DNA of 64,000 bases from Patescibacteria group bacterium. GTDB lineage: Bacteria > Patescibacteriota > Microgenomatia > UBA1406 > GWC2-37-13. Location: assembly GCA_026004415.1 (NCBI GenBank), contig BPJC01000002.1, forward strand, positions 62,001-126,000. Direction: 5' to 3'. Below the pieces are notes generated by a model that made no database searches, had not been told where the DNA came from, and worked only from the letters and a program-made list of their open reading frames with translations. The translations under genes and the position numbers were made by a program. Shown piece after piece: positions 51,858-62,736 of the stretch. The stretch's first letter is position 1; every line of letters begins with the position of its first letter.

Positions 51858-54800
51858 CTAGATAAACTCTAATTCCTCCTCCAAAAACCAAAACGGCTCG
51901 GAGAGGGGTTGGATAAGTTCTGCGATTATCTTTTCTGCTTTAGGTTTTAAATACTTATTTCTTAAAGCTCTCTTAAAAACTTCCCTAATCTTTTCTCTAT
52001 AATCCTTATACTCTACCAACCACTTCCTTCGATCTTGCTCTTCTCTGTCATACTCCACAATGAAAAAGTCTCTGATAATATCTAAAGTTTTCTCAAGCGA
52101 AACCTCCGCAAACTCCAGCAATCTTTCCATTAAAGCATATTTATTTTCCCAAGCTCCTTTTGATTTTTTAAGAGTTTGCGAGACAAAATCTAAAACCTTG
52201 TCCATATCAGAAAAATATCTTTATCTTTTCATCTAACCATTCTCCAAAAGCAGATAAAACCTCTGGTATACTTACTTCCTCATTTTCCAAAACAAATTTC
52301 CAAAGTTTTCAATAGCTTACTTTTGCAAATTAGAAGGAAAATGAGGATAATTTTTTTCATTCTGCAATATTGTCCCTATAAAACGAATAAACTCTTTCCA
52401 TCTTCTTTCGTTTTTTTTATTCCAAAACAAATCAAACCAATCTGTTCCAAAATCAAAACCCAGATTAAAAACAAATCCTAATGCTAAATGATCTGCCAAA
52501 GCATCATCCGGATGTTTAAAATGATCTTGATCTGGATAATCTACATCTGTACTTTCTATCCATTTTTTTATACAAATTTTTAAAAGCTTCATCCTGAAAT
52601 ATTTCTCTATATAAATTTTGACTTAAATATCCCTCTTCTTGCCGCCAAAAGTAAATATTTGTCTTTTTTGTTTTCAAAAAGCTCTGGCAGAATGTATTTA
52701 ACAAACCAGTCTCTATCTCTATAATGAAAAGTTGGGGTGTGATAAGCATACATAAACATCATTGAACGAGTATTTTCTTTGGAAACAATCTTTCGCATTA
52801 GGTTTTTTTAACTTTTTCAGAGAGGCTCTTTTTTATTATCTAAATAGATATAAAAAAGCAAAGCCTCAAATTGCCTTCCCTCTAACGCTGTTTATAGCTA
52901 TAGTAAATGGATCTGATTTTCTATTGTCATACTTAAATTTTTTACTATTTTTTAGAATCATCTTCTACAGAAGGATCAGGATAAGATAAATCCGGATCTA
53001 AAAGATACTCCAAATACTCTGAAAAATGTCATCTTTATAGGCTCGCAAATCAATAATAGGTTTACCCTCAGCTATCTCTTAACATTTCCTTCATAAGCTC
53101 AGCGATAGAGTTATGCACACTTCTCCAATTCGCTCGCCAACCAATATCTGATTCAACTTTTTTGATCTTGAGAAATAAACCAATCTCTTCCTTTCTTTCT
53201 CATCTTTTCAAAAAGAGCAAACAAAGGTTTAAAATCTTCAGTTCTATTCTGAGATAAGTTTTCTTTTATTCCTTCAAGGTAGGCATACAAATAATGCGGG
53301 TGAATCTCTTCATCAAAAAACAAAGGCGCATTCTTGAGCATTTCTTTAAACTGAGTTTTAACTCTACCTCTTAATAGCGCTTCTATATTTGCGGGCTTTA
53401 TAGGAGAGTCAAATTGAGAAAGATTTTTTTATACTCCATTCTATTTTTAGCTTTTTTATCAAGGTGTTTTATCTCAAGATTATCAAATTCTTCTTGTGAA
53501 ATTATAGGCTTTGAAAGCGAAGGCTTTTTCCTATAAAAAATTACAGGTCCAACCTCAGCAGTTACATTACATTTTTCTAAAATTCTAATTCCTAATTCTT
53601 CAAATCTTCTTCTGAACTCTGTTTTGAAAACTTTATCGTTTTGTATAAAGCACAAAAACCAACCATATAATCTTAAAAGATTGTTTTTATTATCATGTCT
53701 TTCTTGTAACTCTTTCTTAAAATCCTCACTCAACTTGCTTAAAAGTTTCCTTTTTTCCTTTGGGAAAAAAAAGAAGACTAAAATTATTTTTTTAAGACGT
53801 TTATATATTCTGGCTTATAAATCACATGCGAATAGGGGCACTGATTAACAGGTTTAAAAAGCATTTTGCTTGACTTGTTCTTTGAATACCTCTGGAGCCT
53901 GGATTTAAAGCATAAAGCCTAAACGCCCATATAGAACGCGCTGATTTTGAAATAGGAGCATTTTATATCTTCTTCATATCCAATATTTTTCTCAAAAATT
54001 TCGCGTATCTTATCAGGATTTGTTGCAAAATAATATTTAACTATTTTATCCCAAGAATACTTTAGAATATATAAAAAGCCCTTTGTTTTATAATAAAAAT
54101 CCGTCTTTGCTGGGATATTTAAATCAAAAAGGTCAACAGTATATATTGAAATTATTAAACTATCATCATATTTAAAGAATCCTCTCTCCTTTTTTGAAAC
54201 CAAATCCAAAATAGCCTTAAATTTCTTTGAGAATAAGCTAAATATCTTTTCTGCTAATTCAATATCTTTGCTTTCATCCAGAATCTTTTTTAAAGATTCA
54301 TAAACCTCTACTTGCTCAAGATTCCGATATATAAAAAGGAGAGACTTCTCCTTTAGGAAGTTTTATACCATATCCAATCTCAACCTCTTCTATCTTAAAA
54401 TCAGATTTATCTTTTACTGTCAGAATATAATCAGCAAATTTTATTGCCCAATCATATTCTCTTGCTTCTACTAATTTTTTTAAAATTCTTCCTAAAGAAA
54501 AATTAATTGTAATACCAAAAGGTGACATTAACTTAATCCACTCTCTTATTTTTTCTTTAGGCTCCAATCTCTTTAATGATTCTATAATATTTTTAGCTTC
54601 CCAATCCGAGAGAATTCTCAAAATCTGATCTATAAGTTCTGGATTGAATTTATCTTTAGAAGTAGCTAAATTGTCATCGCATATAATATCTATAATAGTT
54701 TTAATAGTTCTTTTATTTTCACTCTTTGCCATCCGCACTAAGTACCTAATTTCAGGAGTACTATAACTATATCTTGAAGGATCCTTTGCTGGCTTTTTTA

Positions 54801-54987
54801 ATATATCCAGTAATCCATTTTTCCACAACCACTCCAACCACCTCTCATCCGCTTTGGCAAAAAAGTAATTCTTAGAATCAAAATTAAATGAGACTAAATT
54901 CTTAACTTGAGTTTTAGAAACTTTTTCTTTTTTTTCTTCTAAAAATTTTCTAATCTGCCTATGTATTTCTAATTGATTTGCTTTCAT
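51858..54987 (-). pseudogene. Large fourth gene of the defence-like operon, broken downstream of codon 223
   Basis: Reading from the ATG at 54987 (coupled by a 4-base overlap to the upstream gene), 223 codons are open: IHRQIRKFLEEKKEKVSKTQ, ADERWLEWLWKNGLLDILKK, then a helical, repeat-like region. After 54,316 it continues in other frames through SKKERGFFKYDDSLIISIYT, FFDEEIHPHYLYAYLEGIKE, SDPFTIAINSVRGKA, MFMYAYHTPTFHYRDRDWFV, HPDDALADHLALGFVFNLGF, and LLEFAEVSLEKTLDIIRDFF to 51,858. The whole is about 1,040 codons of one protein. Several frameshifts and stops exist. No family recognised. Confidence 0.6.
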
Positions 54988-55514
54988 CTTTCTAAAAATA
55001 CAAATAACTCATATAGACTTTTAATGTATTCATAAACAATTTTGTCTAGAATTTTTTTATTAATAGCCTCTACAACAGTATCATTAAGTTTATTTTTGTT
55101 AATTTCATCTATGGCACTTTTATATCTTAAATGAGCTATATCATTTAGTACTTTTTTTAAAATGGTTATTTTTCTATACAATTTATCTACGTTTTCATTT
55201 TCTCCTCTATTAGGGAAAAATTTTATATGTTTTTTCAAAGTAGCTTCAGAAAAATTATCAGTAAGTTCTCTTAACATAGCAGCAGCTTTAGGTATCCACA
55301 ACTTATCTTTCTGTATTGAAGAATCTTTTATACATTCAATCACATTAAGCATTATTTCTCTCGTTCTATATATCTTATTACCTCCTCCCAATTCCCATAT
55401 TAATTGAGTAAACGCAGCTACTTTATCAATTTGTTTACTTTCAATACTATTAATATATAGAGTCTCGTCTATAGGTATGTCTTTACCCTTTAATAGAGGA
55501 TCTGAAGTATTCAT
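54984..55514 (-). CDS. Uncharacterised helical protein of the defence-like operon
   Basis: The 176-residue protein is mostly helical: AAFTQLIWELGGGNKIYRTR, KAAAMLRELTDNFSEATLKK and IAHLRYKSAIDEINKNKLND are its main blocks, with a basic C-terminal region. No catalytic motif or membrane helix was seen. It starts 6 bases after the methylase stop and overlaps the next gene by 4 bases. Its conserved position between methylase and the large gene suggests a subunit or regulator of the system. Confidence 0.5.
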   Translation of the reverse strand: MNTSDPLLKGKDIPIDETLYINSIESKQIDKVAAFTQLIWELGGGNKIYRTREIMLNVIECIKDSSIQKDKLWIPKAAAMLRELTDNFSEATLKKHIKFFPNRGENENVDKLYRKITILKKVLNDIAHLRYKSAIDEINKNKLNDTVVEAINKKILDKIVYEYIKSLYELFVFLER

Positions 55515-55520
55515 ACTTAT

Positions 55521-58500
55521 TTAACTATTTACTAAACCATATAATTCCAATACTTTTTTATCTAATTCCTTTTGAATTTCTTCCAATTTCCTTTCTGCTT
55601 CTTTTGGTGTTATTTTACCTTCAAATTTATTTTTTTTAACAGTGTAAGCCTTATTAAATATATCCTCAAATTCTTTCAGTTGATTTTTCGTTGGTATTAT
55701 TATTGGAAGTTGCCTTGCATCATTAATTTGAAAATGAGATGTAGAGTTTATAAAACTATCTACATATTCACTAATAAATTTTGAATTAATCATACATACA
55801 AAAAACCAATCTGGTAAATAAGTTTGGCTAAATAAGGACATTGTTAAGACATCATAAACACCCTTTTCTTTTATTCTTGCTTTTAAATAAGTTGAATTAA
55901 CATCTGTCCAGCAAAATCCTTTTCGGAAGTAGAATTGTGGGTTTCTCACTACAGGCATTCCGATTCCTTTTCTTCCTGAATTTTCTTTTAGAAATTTTAC
56001 ATTCTTCTTACTCCAATCAATGTAATAAGGAGTTGGTGCATACCAGCGATTACCTTCCTTATCTCCTTTGTCATAAGGAACAAATGTTTGGTTTCCAGAA
56101 ATTCCATCTAATTTTTCTTCTTTTGTTAATTTATTCACATCTGCAACTTCCCATTTTCTAACAATTCTATATAACCATCCCTGCCCAAAAATATCTCTTC
56201 CATATTTTTTCTTTAAATCATCAAAAAGTTTTCTTATTTCTTCTTCTGTTAAAGAATTTATATATCTTTTAACTTCTTCCTTTGTTTTAAGAAATGTTAG
56301 CTCTTTCGGTTTGTGATTTTCAATAAACAAACACAACTTTCTAGGTCTTTCCTCGATGATTTTTTCTGCATACTTTGTTTTTTCTAAAACACCTACATAT
56401 TTACCATTATCTCCTGTCGCCAAACCTTGTCCCCCTTCTGTTATTAAACCAAGTAGAGTTATATCTCCTTCTTTTAAAGTTTCCCTATATTTTTTTAGTT
56501 GGTTTTCGTGTTTTTTAATATTTTTACTTGTTGAAATTTTGTCCCACCATTTATCCATAAGATCCTTTACTTTTTCTCCAAACTTTTTGTAGATTTTAAT
56601 ATTTAACCTATTTGGCTCAAAAAATACATTATTTACAACCTTTTTATAAACTTTCACATTAACTTTGTATTCTCTCTGCCTATTGAAATCTAAAAAAGAA
56701 ATCACATAGTTTTCGTCTGGGTTAATTTCTTTTTGTGCAACTATTATTCCTGTATCAACCATCACAGATAAGAAAGGATTCGCTGTATCAACTATTTTCA
56801 AAATTCTATTTTTTAACAAAAGGTCTCGTAAATTTTGTTTTGTTTGTATCGTCCAAAAAGTCTTAGATGATATGTAAGTTAAAATTTCTTTTTCCTTCAA
56901 AAGTTGAAATCCTTTAAAATAAAAATGATTATAAAGATCATCCACAAATCCATACTGGTCTTTTAATATTTTTTTGTAGGTATTTTTAATCCCTTTTGTC
57001 GATATATAAGGTGGATTAACAATGACTATATCAAACCCATCCTCCACCCCAAACATCCACTCAGGCTCAAACCAGTCTGCAGTAGCTGTTTGGCTGAAAA
57101 TATCAAATTCTGCTATTTTTTTTGCTTCTTCCGATTGCCAGCCTTCTTTTATCAATAAATCTTTTATTTTTTTTCTTATTGTCTTAGCTTTTTCTTGTAG
57201 ACGCTTTTTTTCTGCTCGATTTTTTATATGAAAATGTTTTTTATAAAGTTCTTTCAACTCCTCTTTCAAAGGCTGTAGAATATGATCTCCTTTTCTTACC
57301 CAGTCTAATTGATCAATTTTTTGCGAGCCTTTTAATTTAATCAAGGTGTTAGCGCTAACAAACTTTGTTTCCAAGTGCGGCAAAGGTTTTACTCCAAAGT
57401 TCTCTTTTTTAGGATGTATTTTTTGATCTATAAGCAAAGTTAAAAAAAATCTTAGTTTGCAAATCTGTATAGCAATCGGCTGAATATCAACGCCATAAAT
57501 GGAGTTTTCAATAAGATAAAGTTTTCGGGCATAATCTGGATAGTTGATACTATCATCAAAATTTTCATTTACTTCTTTTAATCGTTGCTCTCTTTTTTCT
57601 TTGTCTTGAATTTTTAAAATTTTCTCAACCTCTTCCAATGCTCTGTTGTATTGTCTTTCTCTCCATAAAGTATTATCAGGATCTACTTTTCCTAAAATAT
57701 GCACTAACTTTTGCAGTATGCTCATTGGAAAAGCACCCGAGCCTACTGCAGGATCTATAATTTTAAGAGTATCAATTGCTTCAACAATCTTTACTCTTTG
57801 ATCATCTGTTAACTCAACTTCTTTTTCCTCATAAGATAATAATTGTCTTATTTTTTCTTCTTCTAAAGATGTTTTTGATTTTAGATAATAAAATAGCGCT
57901 TCATCTACCATAAACTCAACGATTTCCTTAGGCGTATAATAAGAGCCTGTTGCTTTTCTGGCTGTTGTTTGAGTCTCTGGATTGTAAGCGGCTAAAAGAT
58001 TTTCAAATATATGTCCTAAAAGCTCCGGATCTAAAGAAACCTCTATATCAATCGGACTGCTTTCGTCAGCAGTAAAGTTATAATCTTTTAATATATTTAT
58101 TAACCCGCGAACCTTTTTCTCCTTTCTGGAGCCATAAAAATGAGATAAATCTTCTTTTTTTTCTTGGGAAAAGAATAAGTAATCAGGCAATTTTGCTCTC
58201 CACTTTTCTTCTCTGCTAAAACCATCTATAATAACCCTTTTGTCTTTATCATCCAGACATTCAAAAAGACCTCCATTAATAAACGGTGTGTTTTGAAAAA
58301 GTCTGATGAAGTCTTCTTTAGGAATCAAAAGTTGGTCTTGATAACGATATACATTGTTTACATTATAATCTTTCCTTCTTTCATAAAATTCTCCATCAGA
58401 GGCAAATCGTCGTTTTTCATATCGTCTATTTAAAGTAGCAAAGAAAAGATTTTGCAAAATAACATTGTAAAAATAATCTTTTCTTCCAAAATCTTCAATG

Positions 58501-59201
58501 GTGTTTTGCAAAAACTCTTCTTCAAAAATTTTGGGTGCTATCAAACCTCTTTCTTTCAAAAACCAAACAAAAATAAGGCGGGTTAATAATCTTATTAAAT
58601 TCTCTTCTATCTTTCCTCCGGGAAACCAGCTGTGCTTTAAAGCCCAAGCATACCAGTCCTGAATCTCTGTATAAAATTCCTTGGTAAGAGGCGCTACTGA
58701 AAAAGCTCCTATTATTGAGTCAAGAGAATCAAAACGCAATTCAACTAACGCTTTTAAAAAAGTCCTATAGGGTCGGCCTTTAGAAACATAGTAAGTATGC
58801 CTTTTGAATACGCTCCATTGCCTCTTTTTACCTTTGGGTAATTGATAAACAAGGGAAAGCCTAAAATTGCCAGCTTCGTCATAAAAAATAAAAATACCTG
58901 CCAAAAATCTGCCACCATCGATTGTCTTCAGTATGCTTTTGGCAAGATCATATTGAGCTTTTTTGCTTGATCGCTCTGTAATATCGCCTTTTGTTTTTAC
59001 TCCTGCAAAAACTATCTCAAGATTACCAGAAACTATCTCTCCAATCTTTTCTGCAGTATCAAATCGAGAAAAATCTTTAATAAAGTAGCTTATATCATCT
59101 GAGTAAGGCTTAAAATCATAGCTTTTATAATCAAAAAATCTCCGAAATTTTTCTAAGGAAAAATTTTGGATTATATCTTCTAAAATTTTTTGATCCCTCA
59201 T
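55521..59201 (-). CDS. Large Eco57I/PglX-like adenine-specific DNA methylase (possible type IIG enzyme)
   Basis: The 1,226-residue protein starts with a domain (about 1-200: FAGVKTKGDITERSSKKAQY, FLAGIFIFYDEAGNFRLSLV) that resembles the N-terminal nuclease-like region of type IIG enzymes. Methylase motif I is DPAVGSGAFPMSIL near residue 484 and motif IV is IVNPPYIS near 730, marking N6-adenine methylation. The C-terminal 250 residues (INSTSHFQINDARQLPIIIP) look like a target-recognition domain. It begins with a 4-base overlap of the helicase gene. In BREX or DISARM such methylases mark self DNA. Confidence 0.83.
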   Translation of the reverse strand: MRDQKILEDIIQNFSLEKFRRFFDYKSYDFKPYSDDISYFIKDFSRFDTAEKIGEIVSGNLEIVFAGVKTKGDITERSSKKAQYDLAKSILKTIDGGRFLAGIFIFYDEAGNFRLSLVYQLPKGKKRQWSVFKRHTYYVSKGRPYRTFLKALVELRFDSLDSIIGAFSVAPLTKEFYTEIQDWYAWALKHSWFPGGKIEENLIRLLTRLIFVWFLKERGLIAPKIFEEEFLQNTIEDFGRKDYFYNVILQNLFFATLNRRYEKRRFASDGEFYERRKDYNVNNVYRYQDQLLIPKEDFIRLFQNTPFINGGLFECLDDKDKRVIIDGFSREEKWRAKLPDYLFFSQEKKEDLSHFYGSRKEKKVRGLINILKDYNFTADESSPIDIEVSLDPELLGHIFENLLAAYNPETQTTARKATGSYYTPKEIVEFMVDEALFYYLKSKTSLEEEKIRQLLSYEEKEVELTDDQRVKIVEAIDTLKIIDPAVGSGAFPMSILQKLVHILGKVDPDNTLWRERQYNRALEEVEKILKIQDKEKREQRLKEVNENFDDSINYPDYARKLYLIENSIYGVDIQPIAIQICKLRFFLTLLIDQKIHPKKENFGVKPLPHLETKFVSANTLIKLKGSQKIDQLDWVRKGDHILQPLKEELKELYKKHFHIKNRAEKKRLQEKAKTIRKKIKDLLIKEGWQSEEAKKIAEFDIFSQTATADWFEPEWMFGVEDGFDIVIVNPPYISTKGIKNTYKKILKDQYGFVDDLYNHFYFKGFQLLKEKEILTYISSKTFWTIQTKQNLRDLLLKNRILKIVDTANPFLSVMVDTGIIVAQKEINPDENYVISFLDFNRQREYKVNVKVYKKVVNNVFFEPNRLNIKIYKKFGEKVKDLMDKWWDKISTSKNIKKHENQLKKYRETLKEGDITLLGLITEGGQGLATGDNGKYVGVLEKTKYAEKIIEERPRKLCLFIENHKPKELTFLKTKEEVKRYINSLTEEEIRKLFDDLKKKYGRDIFGQGWLYRIVRKWEVADVNKLTKEEKLDGISGNQTFVPYDKGDKEGNRWYAPTPYYIDWSKKNVKFLKENSGRKGIGMPVVRNPQFYFRKGFCWTDVNSTYLKARIKEKGVYDVLTMSLFSQTYLPDWFFVCMINSKFISEYVDSFINSTSHFQINDARQLPIIIPTKNQLKEFEDIFNKAYTVKKNKFEGKITPKEAERKLEEIQKELDKKVLELYGLVNS

Positions 59202-62200
59202 AGTTTTTTATTTTCTATTGCTACAATAATTTCCTTTTTTAGTTTTTTAGCTTGAGCTTTCTCTTTATTAAGATAATCCACTCCTCCAAGGTTTTTAGCC
59301 AAATTATATAAATTTTCTTTAAGATTAATAGGATCTTTTAACGGAAGATTAGCTATAGTTCGCAATGTTGTTTTCGGCAAAGTACCAAAAGAGACTATAT
59401 CTTCTCTTAAATTTCTAATAAATTTTAATAAATCCTCATCTAAATCAATTTTCTGCGCCCTTATTGTATCCAAAACATTTAAAGCCTGCCTTTCAAGGCT
59501 TTGTTCTGAAGGTGCAATAGTATAATTCTTCTTTGTTTTCAAGGCTTTTTCATAAGCTGTCCAAAATTCATCTGTATCCCATTCTAAAGGCTTTTCATCA
59601 ACTAAACATTTTATTTTTTCGAAAACTCCTTCCAAAGTAGTATCATCTACCTCTCCAGTTTTATAATTCACACTTCGTACATATACCTGTCTGTTTTTGC
59701 GAATAAATACAAATAACTCATTTTTGTCTCCTTTTTTGGCAACTTTTACTCTCGGAGGCATATTTTCCAAATCTTTTAATACCTCAGGATATTTTTTAGT
59801 AATCTCCTCCAAAAGATTGTAAATTTTTGTATAAAAATTCTCCTCCTCTAAAGTTTCTGGATTCTGCATTAATTTAGAATAAAGCTTGGAGGCTTTTGGC
59901 TCTTCATCAGGATCAAAAATTTTTGAGTCCTCGCCTAAGGTGTTATGAATTAAGAACATCTTTTGAGAGGCTATTTCGCGAGATTTTATAAGATCTGCTC
60001 CTTTTTCTGTTGGGAAAAAGTTAACAATATACAAAGAATCAAAAACTTTTTTACCTATTCTGTTTATTCTGCCCAATCGTTGAATCACTCTAACTGGATT
60101 CCAAGGAATATCATAATTAATTATCATCCCTGCCCGATTTAAATTAAAACCTTCTGAAAGCTTATCTGTTGCCAAAAGAATATCGTAATTATCCTTCTGG
60201 ATCTTATAAGAAGCATCGAAATTTTCCAAAATTTCTTTTATAAGGTTATTATTTAAATTTTTGTCAACAACTAAAACATTATCAAAATGACTTAACAAAA
60301 TATTCTTCAAATATTTGACCGTGTCTAAATATTCTGAAAAAATTATTACCTTGCGCTTTGGTTTTTCAGAAAGATTTCTTTTAAATAATGTCTTTAAATT
60401 TGAGATTAAAGAAAAAGCTTTGGGATCATGATCTAAAAGAGATAACTCATTTAATTCTTTTAAAATATCATCAAAGAGCTTTAAATCCGATTTAATATGA
60501 GCTAAAAATTCCTCTTTTTGCTTAAAGTTTTCTAATCGGTATATTTTGTCATATTTAGGCCTTACTTTTTCGATTAATTTTTGCTCATATTTTAATAGTT
60601 CTTCTTCAACCTCATCTTCATCCATCTCCTCAAGTCTTAATATTAAATTTCTATCTAAGATAAAGAGATTGTGTTTTTCGATAAAGTTTGAAGCTGATTG
60701 TGTAACCTTTTTAAAATTTTCAATACTTTGCTTAAAAGCTCCAAAAGAACTCTCAAAACGCTTAACAAGAAGTCTGCGCATAAAGTCATATAAATTTACT
60801 TGCTGGATAAACTCTCTGTTCTCTTCTAAAGAAAGTTTATCTTCCTTTATATCCTTTCCATATAAGCCTTTTTCATATAAAAATGGTCTGTAGATAGCTC
60901 CCTTAAAAACTCCTCCGTCCTCCGGATCAGCAAAATATTTACCTACGACTTTATCATAAAATTCTGATTGCTCTTTAGTTAATTCAAAAAACCATTCCTT
61001 GGGATCTTCAACTTTTGAAATATTTTTAATCTCACCTCTGTAACGAGGATTTTTTAAAAGATCTAGACGATTTCTTCTAATTGTTATTGTTTCGATTATA
61101 GAACGTATCTGTTTTGCGATATACTTAACTTTGTTTTTTACATTTTTAATTGCGTCTTCATCCAATTCATCTATTTCCTCTTTAAAAACGCTTTTATAGT
61201 AACTAATTGCCTGTTTATATTTGCGTGAAAATTTATCTGAAGACTTATGAATTTTCAGGATATACCCCAACTTTTTAAATTGACCCTGAAAATAAGCGAA
61301 TTTATCAGCTAAATTTTCATATAAAGTAATATATGATCTTTTTGGTGGTAAGAATAGTTTTATAAGAGATAGGATGTCTGATGGTCGATTATTAAACGGT
61401 GTAGCTGAAAGAAGAATAACTTTTTTGCCTCTACAAATGTTTTTAAGATATTCATAGCTTTGAGTATCTTCATTTCTGAAACGATGGGCTTCATCTACTA
61501 TTATCACTTCAACATCATTCATTTTTCTAATCTCTTTTTGAAGTTTTTCCAAATCTCCCAATGACCATACCTCCCAATCATTTAATCCAAACTGTCTTCT
61601 ATACATATTCCAACCGCCGTCATCTGCGCTTTTGGGGTTCCCTTTTAACCCGGGAGGACAAATAATTATCCCGGGTTTTCTTAACTCCTTTGCAATAGCG
61701 CAAGCCATAACTGTCTTTCCCAGACCGACAACATCTGCCAAAATTACACCGTTTTTTTCTTCTATTATGGGTAGAGCTTGTTTTATAGCATCTATTTGAT
61801 AATTGTAAGTTCTGTATCCATTCTTTTTTAAAATCTCAAAAAGTCGCAGACTTAAATCTTTATGCTTGTAATAATCTAAATAATTTTTTAAAACAAGAAC
61901 AAAAGCCTGAAAAGGGGTAATTTCTTTTAGAAAACTTTGATCTTCTATTATTTTAATTATTTTTTGCCTGATTTCATCTTTTTCCGTGATTTCAATAGAG
62001 TTCTCCCACAAATTATCAAAATATTCCTCTATCTTTTCTGTATATATTTCCGGAAGCTCAACATTCAATTCATCCTGTTCTAAAAGACCTGCTTTTGTTA
62101 GATTACTGCTTCCAATTATGGTTATTTTCCTTATAGGTTGATCTTTTTTAGTAATAAAAATATATACTTTTGCATGATTTGGATTATAAGTTTTTCTTAT

Positions 62201-62569
62201 AACTAGTTTTTGCTTTCTTATCAACTCAAGAAAGTATTTTGCTTCTCGGTATACTTCTTTATTATCCAAATCCTCCGAAGTTAAAGATTTTTTAATCGAA
62301 AAAAGATAATCTAAAACTTTTTCATTCCTGCTTTGATTATTCTCTTCTGCTGATACCTCTACTAGCCCTCTATTAGTTTTATCAACATTCAACCCAACTA
62401 ATATTTTCAACTGTGTTTCTGGATTTTTTTTAAGATTTTCATATAAAACTCGGAAACCAGAAAAATAAAAAAAAGCTGTCAGTATTTTTAATTCCTGCGT
62501 GGCAGGTATTAGTTCTGATAATCTTTTATTTAAAGTTTTAGTATTTTGATTTGTAATAAAAGTGGCCAT
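59198..62569 (-). CDS. PLD-nuclease/SNF2-family helicase fusion
   Basis: The 1,123-residue protein has an N-terminal phospholipase D-type nuclease domain (NPNHAKVYIF near residue 131, then IIGSSNLTKAGLLEQDELNV: H-x-K and the GSSN strand). The SNF2 ATPase follows with Walker A ILADVVGLGKTVMACAIAKE near 281, DEAHRFRN near 357, LLSATPFNNRPSDILSLIKL near 385, and the C-terminal motif VIRVIQRLGRINRIGKKVFD style block near 831. PLD-helicase proteins occur in phage defence systems. It opens the minus-strand operon. Confidence 0.87.
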   Translation of the reverse strand: MATFITNQNTKTLNKRLSELIPATQELKILTAFFYFSGFRVLYENLKKNPETQLKILVGLNVDKTNRGLVEVSAEENNQSRNEKVLDYLFSIKKSLTSEDLDNKEVYREAKYFLELIRKQKLVIRKTYNPNHAKVYIFITKKDQPIRKITIIGSSNLTKAGLLEQDELNVELPEIYTEKIEEYFDNLWENSIEITEKDEIRQKIIKIIEDQSFLKEITPFQAFVLVLKNYLDYYKHKDLSLRLFEILKKNGYRTYNYQIDAIKQALPIIEEKNGVILADVVGLGKTVMACAIAKELRKPGIIICPPGLKGNPKSADDGGWNMYRRQFGLNDWEVWSLGDLEKLQKEIRKMNDVEVIIVDEAHRFRNEDTQSYEYLKNICRGKKVILLSATPFNNRPSDILSLIKLFLPPKRSYITLYENLADKFAYFQGQFKKLGYILKIHKSSDKFSRKYKQAISYYKSVFKEEIDELDEDAIKNVKNKVKYIAKQIRSIIETITIRRNRLDLLKNPRYRGEIKNISKVEDPKEWFFELTKEQSEFYDKVVGKYFADPEDGGVFKGAIYRPFLYEKGLYGKDIKEDKLSLEENREFIQQVNLYDFMRRLLVKRFESSFGAFKQSIENFKKVTQSASNFIEKHNLFILDRNLILRLEEMDEDEVEEELLKYEQKLIEKVRPKYDKIYRLENFKQKEEFLAHIKSDLKLFDDILKELNELSLLDHDPKAFSLISNLKTLFKRNLSEKPKRKVIIFSEYLDTVKYLKNILLSHFDNVLVVDKNLNNNLIKEILENFDASYKIQKDNYDILLATDKLSEGFNLNRAGMIINYDIPWNPVRVIQRLGRINRIGKKVFDSLYIVNFFPTEKGADLIKSREIASQKMFLIHNTLGEDSKIFDPDEEPKASKLYSKLMQNPETLEEENFYTKIYNLLEEITKKYPEVLKDLENMPPRVKVAKKGDKNELFVFIRKNRQVYVRSVNYKTGEVDDTTLEGVFEKIKCLVDEKPLEWDTDEFWTAYEKALKTKKNYTIAPSEQSLERQALNVLDTIRAQKIDLDEDLLKFIRNLREDIVSFGTLPKTTLRTIANLPLKDPINLKENLYNLAKNLGGVDYLNKEKAQAKKLKKEIIVAIENKKL

Positions 62570-62736
62570 TATATTTGTATTATTTTAAAATATTTATCTT
62601 AAAAATAAATCAGATTTTTTGTTTGTATGCGTTTGTTTTAGATTAACAATTGAAGATGTTTTAATTTTGCAAATATCTTGTTTTATATAAAATAACTGAT
62701 ATATTTATATTGAGATTTAATATCTTAAAGATTTAA

